64,000 bases of DNA from positions 24,652,669 through 24,716,668 of the forward strand of contig OX352762.1 of assembly GCA_947095585.1 (NCBI GenBank), read 5' to 3'. Source of the DNA: Nephrocerus scutellatus. Lineage: Eukaryota; Arthropoda; Insecta; Diptera; Pipunculidae. Below are positions 21,766 to 29,924 of this stretch, piece by piece. The position numbers and the translations under genes are program-made. Below the pieces are notes generated by a model. That model was not told the DNA's origin. It saw only the letters and a list, made by a program, of their open reading frames with translations, and did not search any database. How positions within the stretch are numbered: the stretch's first letter is position 1; every line of letters begins with the position of its first letter.

Positions 21766-24700
21766 TCTATTTATATATTCTATATATTATATAGAAGCCA
21801 ACATCCCTCAATTCAAATAGTAGAGCGCGAATTTGAAGTAGTTCAATCCTTTAATTATCTCGGGTTAACTGTAGCAGCCGATAACAGCCGATAACTAGAA
21901 ATACGCGCACGGTTGCTTAAAGCCTACTATAGTCTGGTAAGACCATTCAAATCCAGGAACTTAACCATAACATCCAAGCTGCTGATATATAAGACAATGG
22001 TCATACCAGTACTTACATATGGATCCGAGACTTGGGTGCTTAGCAAAAAGCATTCTGACCTCTTAGCCGCGTTCGAGAGAAAAGTCTTACGGAGAATTGT
22101 TGGCCAAGTATGTGAGGAAGGACGCTTCCGGAGACTCTTAAATAATTAGATCTACGAGCGTTACCGCGATGTCGACATGGTGAAGCAAATTAAGCTTGGT
22201 AGGCTCCGGTGGGCAGGACACTTAGCTCGCATGAGCGAAGAGTAAAGTATACGCTATCACCATACTTAGCATCAACATTTTTGAGAAATTCTGTGAATTG
22301 GCGATGAATGAATCCACTTATAAAAATTACAGTCTTGACGACGATTTGCATAACATGATCTATTTTGAAAGCTTTTCCGCAGAAATTTTCTTGGTGTACT
22401 ATACAATGGTACTTCATCAAACGAGAGTTTTCGATAGCAATGGCATCGTCTTCTATTAATTTTACATCCGTAACTACCCCAGGTATATTGGAAAATAACA
22501 AAGCAAACCGCGTTAAAGTTTTTTTTCACTGCTTCATATAAATCTATTGATTTTTTCATGTCTTTTAATGGCACAAAAGAGACCATTTCTTCAGTTACAC
22601 TATATTCGTCATTAATACTTCTAATAAAAATGACAAATTGAGCTGTATCAGTAGCATCAGTACATCCATTGCCAAAGAATAAAATTTGTAACCACAGACT
22701 TTACTTTTTAAATCCTTTTCGATAGATTTCCCAAGATCGTCAATTCTGAGACAAACTGTTTTAAGAAATATCACCTTTCTTGTCTGGACATATATATCTG
22801 TCAGGCTTTCCATGCATTTCTTAATAAACTCACCATCAGAAAATGGTTTCGATTTTTTAAATTCTCTATATTAACTTCGCAATATTTATACTTTCTATTC
22901 AAATTTTGGGCCACGCAGGCCTCGGGGTCGGAGGGCTCCCATACAAATTTATAAAAACAAGTACCCGATTTTCTTTAAATTTTGCACATTGTGTATCCCC
23001 CGATTAGAGAATTTACACGAAAATTTTGAATTTTTATGGGTTGTTTTATTGGCTATTAAATTTGCGACTACATAACTAGCCTTCACATATGATTCTGTCT
23101 GAGTTTTTACGTTGCGAAAAAACATTTGTTGAGTTGTAAGACCATTTTTAGTAACATTAATTGGTCTTTGCGACACATTCCTTGATATGCATGTTTTTGT
23201 GCATAATGTCTTTTTCAATTATACTCTTTAAGGACAGGTATTGAAACACGACAAATTAAGAAAAAGAGTGCCTCACCTTTCACCCCAAGAAAAGTGTCCA
23301 GTGTTCATTTTTCATTAAACAACACAACCTTCTTTCATCGATATATTTCTTTTTTTTTTTCTTTTTGTTGAGAAGGCCATGCTGAAGTGAAAAATGTTTA
23401 AACTAAAGTAAAAGTAAAGACTAGGATGATAACAGAAACAAGTGATGTTTATTTATATTAATGAATAGCAAGAACGTAGAAAGCTGTATAATTAAGTAAT
23501 CGAGAAAATGTACTTGTCTTAAAATGAAACACTTATCTTACAACCGATTTAAATATTTTCGGCCCGCATTGATAGTTGGCTTGGGCCACATGCGGCCCAC
23601 GAGCCGCGGGTTAGACAGCCTTGATCTAAAGTGAACTTTTTTTTTTCAATAACTACTACTTTTACTTTCTTTTACATAGTAACTCGGCATTTTTGCAGAT
23701 TCCATTTCCGTATCTCCTGAGTCGGAAAAAGCAAATAAAAAACTTTCTGTCTATCTGTATATGAGTTCGTTTGTCTGTGTCCACTCTACAGCCCAGACGG
23801 CTGAATTGATGGAAATGAAAATTCATATATTAGTTTTTTACATAAATTGGGAGGTCACAGTTGATTTTAGCGAAAATCGCTCAACCGGAAGTGGCAGTTT
23901 ACTTGGACAGTTTTCCGAGTTTTTGTAAATACTCGTATCTCAAAAAGTAAAGCACTTACAAGAAATCTGTAAAGAAATTTAAAAATTTAAAAAAAAATTT
24001 AATAAATATTTAGGCCTCGTCCTTAAAAGAAATTTCACCAAACCACTATTTTTTCCAGTTATTCAAACTTGCTCCTTGTTGCACATCCGAGCAGGCCATG
24101 TGTTCTTACGCGAATCGCAAGCTTTGAATCTTTCGCGCAGCATTAAGTGGTGGGTGGTGTTTTCTTCATCTTTAGTCGCTCGAGGTGTTTGACACTACGA
24201 ATCACACGACGAACGGTAGATTTACTTGCAATAACACCAGTTGCTTCTCGGATTTAAGTTTCGGAACAGCTGATTTGCAAGCTAGTCTGACAATCTTTGG
24301 TTTTTCCGTTGCTCTAAGGGCCGTTGAAACATTTCCTCTTTAATTTTTCCCATACGTTGTTTTCGGATCTTTTAAATAATTGCCAACAGCATGATCACTC
24401 TAATTGATATTGTAAGTGATAGCAGGCTTAAAGAAGCCTTCCGAATCTATTTTTGCCTTCTCTGACATGACAAACAATTCTTTAATAAAAAATAAGACAA
24501 AACCTTGCTTTTTTTTTTTTTACAAAATTAACTTTTTATCCAAAAAACACTGAAGCACTTAACAAGCAAGGATTGTACTTTGACTGCTTCTAATGATATG
24601 AACCAATTTAAATGCCTGCCAGTCTGACTCATTCGAAGTTAAAGTTTCATAAAGCTTAGCTTGTTTTCTTAAAATTTTTGGAATTTTTGCCATACAACGG

Positions 24701-27700
24701 CAGAAAACTAATTTTTACTTCTCATAATTGGCTGCCTCTAATCTAGTGAACCGCAGTGTATATTGGTTTTGTTGCCACGCGTGAAACTTGAAATTATATC
24801 GGCTGCACTTGAAAATGTCTCAGTGCCAGTTTACGCAGTTCACTTTATCGCTGCCATTCTTCATTTTTATTTCTTGCCAAATTTATATTATGCTTTAAAT
24901 TAAAGCCAATTTTTCAGTCAAAATAATCAACAACTTAGCTACCGCGTTCCTAAAATAGCTACACATTATCTTTGAGTGACAATCACTATTAGAAACATCC
25001 TCACATATTTTTATTTACTTACTAGCTGATTACCAGGCGTTGCCCAGGTATTTATTCATCTCAATCTTCAATTAGGCAGGGGTAGAAAAAAGAATGATAT
25101 CTATCTTTAAGGTAAAATTGCAATTTTTTTAACAAAATAATAATTTTAAATTAAAATAAAATAAATAAAATTAAAATAAAATTCAAATTAAAAATAAAAT
25201 TTAAAAAAAATACATAATATTAATTTTAAACAAAAGTTGGTTGTTTTTAGTTTCACCTTCAAGAGCAAGAATAAATAAATTCTTAGGTCAACCCAACAAG
25301 CAAGGCAAGCAAAATAAAGTTGTCCGTGGGAAAAACATGTCGATCTCAAATCTATACTCCGCAGTACTGAATAAACTGTCCAACTTATTGATCGTCATCG
25401 AAAACGCAAGTTTTACTATAAATTGCAATCTCTTAAATTTAAAAGGCAGATCCGTCGAAATGAGTGCTATCCGTGGGATAAAACCTGTTTCACACTGTCC
25501 CTTTTCTGTCAAGATAGTCGCTTCAATAATATTGCCCGGCATATCTTTTACTCACAGTCTTGTGCCGTTGCAAAGTTTTGGCGAGTCGAGAATCCATAGT
25601 AAAATAATTGGAGATCCCACTGTAAGTAAAAGGCGATGTGGTGGCAATCCAGACGAATAAAGTGAGTTTAGGAACTCAGTTAGATAATTAACTTCGTCAT
25701 CAGCATCGACAATGTTATCGATACACTTGTATTCAGTGACTACGCCTATTAACATGGCAAGTATTTGATTTTTTGTTTCGTGGGTGTCTCCATTTTTAGC
25801 AGCAAGAATGGCCCCTTCTCGCAACCGGTTCAAAATGTGATAGTCTCGAGAAACAGCCGTATAAATGAAATTTATTAGTTCTAGGGCAGATTTCAAAAAT
25901 TGATGTCAATTTCATATAACCATAAGACACGGCTACTAATCTACCTCGAATTTGAAGTAGGAGCGACAATGTCCTCACCCCAAATCCAGCCGGTCGCCGA
26001 GTATCATTCTAAATACCACTATTCATACCAACGACCCCGAAAATTATGCGATCGACACTAATATCGGTCACCACCCTCCACTCAGTTATCGACCCCGTTT
26101 CCCTAGAGCTGTCTTACCATCACCATACAACTCAGCGACCCCGAAAATCATAGTATCGCCTGAGGGGGGTTATCGACCCCATCCCCTAGAGCTGTATTAC
26201 CATCACCATTCAACTCAGCGACCCCGAAAACTATAGAGTCGGCACTAATACGAAGATTTGCATAGGGTATAGCATACTGGATGCAAAAAGTATTTCTTTT
26301 GTGAATTTGAGATTAGTTGGTACTTTGATAATTCGATGGGGTGAGGGACTACTTGTCAGATTCATATTCTTGGGAAACTATAAGCATGATCTGATATGTT
26401 TTCCTATTTTTTATTTCTAGTTTTTATCTTTAATCTGCATAATATTAACAAAATAATGCCTAATAAAACAACAAAAAAAGCAAACAATAAATTCCAATAT
26501 ACCAATATACCAATTAAGATTTTATTTATTGCAGATTCTGGTACGTAGCTATGGTTGCTTGTTATCGTAATCGTACTACATGCAAATGGCATGCATATGA
26601 TCCCACAAAGCCTAGCGTCATCAGCACCGCCAATATCAGTAACATCAACAGCGAAATCACCACCCACAATAGCAGCCATTCGTCAATGTTCCAACGAAAT
26701 TTTCACACAATCAACTATGATATTCGTCTTGTGAACGGCAATCCAAATCATTCGGCAACGCATCCATTAACATTTCAGTTTTCTTTCGATCAGCAAAATC
26801 TGCTCGAAATGTATTTGATATTTTTGGCCGTCTACATTGTTCTTTTGCCGATGCAAATCTATGCGGTTCGTCTGCAGAAGCATCCCGTCACTAAACTGTT
26901 TACGTTCAGCCTCGTGAGTGAGTTCGTAAGTTTGGTCTTCATTACGATCCATCTGATCAATTTTGCCTTAAATGGGATTGGAGAGCCCAACATTCAAGCG
27001 ATCGGCGATATTCTAGATATTTTTAGTAGAGTAAGTCATACCAGTTTGCGTTCCGAATGTGTTCCATTTTCATAAACAAATAAAACATCAACAGACAACA
27101 TTTATGCTTATTCTCCTGCTACTTGCCAAAGGTTGGGCTGTTACCAGGCAGCAGATTTGCCGAACAGGATGGATTATTCTGATGTCAATTTGGGTACCGT
27201 ACTGTGCGTTTCACGTATTCCTGTATATTTGGGATAGGGTAAGATATAAGCTTTGCTTTTTTCGTATTTTGTATTGATATAAATTTTTTACGTTATCAGA
27301 CGGAAGTTGACATCATCTCTGATGTGGATGAGTATCAGACGTGGCCCGGTTGGATTGTTCTTGTACTCAGGTTGGAATGAGTTTTCTTCTCATGACGTTT
27401 CTAGCTTTATCTTATCACTTTGCATTTTAATTTTTTTGTAGAACCTCTTTTATGATGTGGTTCCTTTATGAGCTGCGCAACACCATGAAATATGAACATT
27501 CAACAAAGAAATTAGATTTCCTACTTCACTTGGGCGCATCGAGTCTTGTTTGGTTTATCTATTTGCCAATAGTGGCTATTGTTGCGCTACAAGTAAGCCC
27601 TATGTGGCGATTTAAGCTGCTATTAGGTATAACAAATTCGGCCGATTGCCTAGCCTATTGTGTTATGACTGGACTTTTGTGGCCAAATCGTTCGGGGCAG

Positions 27701-28025
27701 TATCTATTGTTGGCCGGACCGAATTATTCAGGTGGGTGTGTTTATTTTATCAATAATTATAAAGAGCTTGAAACATTTTCTGAATAATTATTTAGGAATG
27801 GATGAACTTGATGAATTTAATGAAGCACCGCATATCATACGAGAGCGCGAACGTCGACGCAACTCTCCAGACTCGATATCGGGTAATGGAAGTGTGGTCT
27901 TGACAGCAGGTACAAATGTGACACTTTCTACAAACGGTGATGCAAACACTGAACTACTGGAAGCCGAAGATCTCGATGCAGAATTGTTAACTAACCTTAA
28001 CAAGAATAGTCACATCATTGCATAG
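18423..28025 (+). CDS. Seven-transmembrane GPR180/TMEM145-family protein, six exons
   Basis: Joined exons: 18423-18913, 26535-27030, 27095-27238, 27300-27370, 27442-27731, 27796-28025. They give 573 residues with every junction in phase and GT-AG borders. Introns 2-5 are 64, 61, 71 and 64 nt; intron 1 is 7.6 kb. Residues 1-25 form a signal peptide, followed by an extracellular domain with 'GYIYGNITSEDSF', 'CQKMFAHLQNLAYDSEC' and, across the first junction, 'QPRFWYVAMVACYRN..CKWHAYD', which marks this family. Seven hydrophobic segments follow at about 253-274, 285-309, 330-350, 355-376, 390-412, 434-457 and 465-488, then an acidic, basic and Ser-rich cytoplasmic tail ending HIIA. The family (Pfam rhodopsin-like GPCR transmembrane domain, GpcrRhopsn4) comprises membrane proteins of poorly defined ligand. 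The start is the ATG at 18423, placed just before the signal peptide. The donor at 27371 (GTTGGA) is weak but keeps frame. Confidence 0.9.
19001..19262 (+). mobile_element. Tc1-like transposon, 5'-end fragment
   Basis: Begins TA|CACTGGGGTTTACTAGATTA, matching the terminal repeat TA|CACTGCGGTTCACTAGATTA of the copy at 24050-24758. It continues with the same untranslated leader ('AATGAGTC.GA.TGGCA.GCATT', 'TTCATA..ATT.GAAGCA'). It stops before the transposase start. Orientation is opposite to the other piece. Confidence 0.6.
19560..19715 (-). repeat. Single unit of the 2810-5337 satellite family
   Basis: Reverse complement of one unit: 'GACCTAGAGAGCTGA', 'TTTTTGAGCAGCTC', 'GGCGCGTGTGATG', 'GGGTTAATCTTTG'. 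It shows that the satellite also occurs as dispersed single units. Confidence 0.6.
20020..20225 (+). pseudogene. Endonuclease (exo/endo/phosphatase type) fragment of a mobile element
   Basis: The frame reads 'IQLVLVGDFNVNFACND' then 'PLTNFLRQKCNLHINND', and ends near 'SNHNAIVSTIP', the GDFN and SxHxxI signatures of the endonuclease fold. Sixty-eight or so codons survive with one stop. Such a domain occurs in non-LTR elements and in Helentrons; I cannot decide which. It lies in intron 1. Confidence 0.45.
20530..20910 (+). repeat. Degenerate phased A-tract repeat (CCCCAAAAGAC type, 10-12-bp period)
   Basis: About thirty irregular units of the form CCC-AAAA-NNN with a spacing near one helical turn. 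The strand shows only scattered T and G. Shorter stretches of the same kind lie at 7150-7250 and 21595-21625, and in reverse at 19795-19870. Regular A-tracts at this spacing are known to bend DNA. Confidence 0.65.
21721..21765. repeat. (CT)n microsatellite
   Basis: An uninterrupted run of about 15 CT repeats preceded by CCCTCTCCCTCG. It abuts the RTE-B fragment starting near 21793. Confidence 0.9.
21793..22243 (+). pseudogene. RTE-B retroposon fragment, C-terminal region
   Basis: Encodes in pieces 'VEREFEVVQSFNYLG', 'RNLTITSKLLIYKTMVIPV', 'LTYGSETWVLSKKHSDLLAAF', 'ERKVLRRIVGQVCEEGRF' and 'IKLGRLRWAGHLARMSEE', with a stop in the middle (22147). It is truncated at both ends. At about 22243 it runs directly into the hAT remnant on the other strand, giving a sharp chimeric joint. 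Confidence 0.7.
22243..23623 (-). mobile_element. hAT-family transposon remnant (GTF2IRD2/ZBED-type transposase)
   Basis: The 5' terminus at 23623 reads CAAGGCTGTCTAACCCGCGG on the minus strand, a hAT-type end. The transposase remains appear in order: 'KNGLTTQQMFFRNV' and 'VKASYVVANLIANK' (to about 23045), then after an insertion 'KSKPFSDGEFIKKCMESL' (22855-22800), 'SLAMDV' (about 22680), 'MVSFVPLKDMKKSIDLYEAVKK' (in pieces near 22585-22520), 'YHCIVHQENFCGKAFKIDHV' (about 22410) and 'NHRQF'-like 'IHRQFTEFLKN' (about 22290). Frameshifts occur near 22600 and 22500. The 3' half is lost at the joint with RTE-B at 22243. This transposase class was domesticated in some animals, but the damage here rules that out. 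Confidence 0.75.
22856..23044 (-). repeat. Dispersed 'GCGAAGTTAATATAGAG' repeat inserted in the hAT
   Basis: Interrupts the hAT coding sequence between '..LIANK' and 'KSKPFSDGEF'. Its ends can therefore be read: one end begins ACAACCCATAAAAATT with AAATTCTCTA 25 bases inside, and the other ends CGAAGTTAATATAGAGAATTT. AAATTCTCTA and TAGAGAATTT are a perfect 10-bp inverted repeat. Only about one internal unit is present. A few A residues at the junction make the target duplication uncertain. Confidence 0.75.
23681..23975 (+). repeat. Dispersed non-coding repeat, copy 2
   Basis: Same family as 17095-17440 (see that entry), same strand, and slightly longer between the CTGTCTATCTG and CACTCTACAGCCC parts. 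Confidence 0.6.
24050..24758 (-). mobile_element. Tc1-like transposon, truncated, N-terminal transposase remnant
   Basis: The terminal repeat CACTGCGGTTCACTAGATTA starts at 24758 next to TA. The transposase start is near 24470 (MSEKAKIDSEGFFKPAI). Helix-turn-helix pieces follow: 'AVGNYLKDPKTTYGKN', 'RGNVSTALRATEKPKIVRL', then 'RFA.EHMACS' before the first catalytic region. Several stops, and the catalytic domain and the other terminal repeat are absent. Confidence 0.65.
25022..25978 (-). mobile_element. Helitron remnant: Pif1-like helicase C-terminus and 3' terminus
   Basis: On the minus strand, 25900-25552 reads 'RLREGAILAAKNGDTHETKN', 'DEVNYLTEFLNSLYSSGLPP' and 'PIILLWILDSPKLCNGTRL'. After one stop it continues (25542-25288) with 'NIIEATILTEKG', 'FIPRIALISTDLPFKFKRLQ', 'LAFSMTINK' and, after another stop, 'PKNLFILALEG'. 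This is the C-terminal part of the Helitron helicase, with motifs after INK scrambled. About 200 bases further the element ends with a degraded GC hairpin and CAGCTAG|T at 25022-25025, the proper Helitron 3' end. Rep and the N-terminal helicase are missing. Dead copy. Confidence 0.8.
26028..26262. repeat. Tandem repeat, about 80-bp unit, nearly three copies
   Basis: The units share 'CAACTCAGCGACCCCGAAAA', 'TTATCGACCCC', 'CCCTAGAGCTGT' and 'TTACCATCACCAT'. It lies within intron 1, 270 bases before the acceptor of exon 2. Confidence 0.7.
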
Positions 28026-29924
28026 ACAAAGTCACCAATGGTATTGTATTGCATAGTGCGAAAGTGAGTGAGGGAATGAGACACACTACATTTTCTGTTT
28101 GCTCCATCGGTAAAACGACTTTCCATTTCGATAATTACTCAAGAGTGTGATTTTAAACCGCAACAAAAAACGATACAAAATTAAATTTATATATTATATA
28201 TAATATGTATGTATATAGCGTAGGCAGATTAGATAATCAATGGCAGGAAGAATTCGTCGTAGTCAATTGTCGCCATCGTCGTGATTTCAAGAATAAAAAA
28301 TGTTGCAATGGCTTGCTATTTGATGTAACTTGGTGTAACTTGAAGAAAAATACTTATTGTGATGCCTCGTGTTGTGTGCATTAATAATTTTAAAATTAAA
28401 TTTTAAACTGAAACGTAAAAACGATTAAGATAAGGACAGAAATTTACTGGTGATATTTTTTTAAGATGTTTCCTTATTATGCTTGAGAGCTCGCCACGCA
28501 CATAATGTTCACATTTATACATTTAGTTGCTCCATTGTTGTTACCAAAGCTATTTGCAGCTTTTGCAACGCGATCTTTTCGCGTTATTACGGTTTTATTT
28601 TTGTTTGTTTGTCGTCACAAGTAGATTCACACAGAAAATTAGTAAAACTAATCTACATAATGTATATGTAAGCATTCAGAAACAGTGCCATTGATGGAAA
28701 TGTCGAATATTTGTTAAATAAAATGTTAAATTTAAATAAGAAATTACTAATACAATTTAGCAGCGATAAACTCAGCTCCGATATCGAATTTTAAGAGAAA
28801 ACAAAGCTATATTCATAAAATCTTTAGAAATAAATATGTAAATTATGTATTTTAAAAATGATTTTTACCCAAAACTTAAATAATAATTCATTAGTACATA
28901 TTCAATAACAGATGTAGCGTAATATTTTCAAATGCGCCAATGAAACCGGATTTTTTTCTTAGTACAATGCAATTTTTTTTAAGCACACACTTTTGCATCA
29001 ATCAGAGTTTACACGATCGACGTGATTTGTTTTAAATAAAAACACAATTTTAATTTCTCAAGTAAATGCATAAATTAAGTTTGTTCCACTGTATAAAGTT
29101 ATTACAGATTTTTATGTTAAGATATGTATGTATTATATATAGTATAATTTAGGTCATAGGCTATAATAGATTGTACATTTTCAACTAATTTCCAACTCAT
29201 AACACATTGGTGCGAACACGAAACAATTGATGAAACACCAGCCACAATCAACTCCTTTTGGTTGTCTTTGCTTTCTGTTATGCCACACATAAATTTTTAC
29301 CTTCACATTATTTATTACTGACTGAACACCTAAGTAAATTTTTTTTAATAGGAAATTATAGATTTTCGGTGTGCTTTCCTACCCCTTGACCCCCCCCCCC
29401 TGACTACTTCCAAAATATGACGAAAGCATGCTCATTATTGTATAACACCCCAATGTAAAGTTTTAACGTATAAAGAACATACATACATACATATAATATG
29501 TCTGTCTGTTCGGGAGGAATTTCGAAATTGATTTTTAACTAACTTCTCATTGAGCTAGATACTTAAAACTTAAAACATAGCTCAAAACCGGAGCAACATT
29601 AAAAAATCACAAAAAAAAGACCGCGAGTTTGCAATTTGTTTCAGATCAGAGCAGACGCACAATACCAAACGTTTTAAATTAAAAATGTACTTGTATAAGT
29701 TAACATGTTTTCTTTTTCGTTAAAAAGAACGTTCTTCTAAGATTTTCTATTTGAGGAAAAATTGTGTTATTTAATCACTATACTCGCAATTTTATGAAAT
29801 TCCGTTTCTAAATATTTTAATGGTTCGTACTCCGCGTTGCCAACACTGAATCTTGAATTTACCGCAAAGCTCCGCTTTGTTATTGATCTTGTTAATGTCT
29901 TTCCAATTGCACAATTGCTTGGCA
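28026..29924. other. 3' UTR and gene-free flank of the GPR180-like gene
   Basis: AT-rich, no open frame of note. AATAAA signals on the plus strand occur at 28292-28297 and about 28718; either could end the transcript. A run of about a dozen C residues lies near 29390. Confidence 0.5.
28292..28297 (+). terminator. Candidate polyadenylation signal
   Basis: First AATAAA after the stop codon at 28025, giving a 3' UTR of about 0.3 kb. A second candidate is near 28718. The choice cannot be made from sequence alone. Confidence 0.4.

Larger units (their letters stand above)
18914..26534 (+). other. Intron 1 of the GPR180-like gene, filled with transposon remains
   Basis: Donor AAG|GTAAAT and acceptor TTTATTTATTGCAG|ATT. 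The phase-2 split of an Arg codon (AG|A) joins the two coding parts exactly. Inside are two pieces of a Tc1-like family in opposite orientation, a satellite unit, an endonuclease fragment, the phased A-tract array, an RTE-B fragment, a hAT split by another repeat, a dispersed repeat and a Helitron helicase remnant. No extra exon is needed or seen. Confidence 0.8.

Noticed and set aside
22190..22501. 103-codon minus-strand frame as a host gene
   Set aside because: Its first part is hAT transposase and its last part is antisense RTE-B, so it is a chimera of two dead elements.
25241..25660. Plus-strand 139-codon frame
   Set aside because: It is antisense of the Helitron helicase remnant, whose motifs are clear on the other strand.
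26404..26679. Minus-strand 91-codon frame with a hydrophobic segment
   Set aside because: It overlaps the antisense of exon 2 and the acceptor of a well-supported receptor gene, so it is a shadow.
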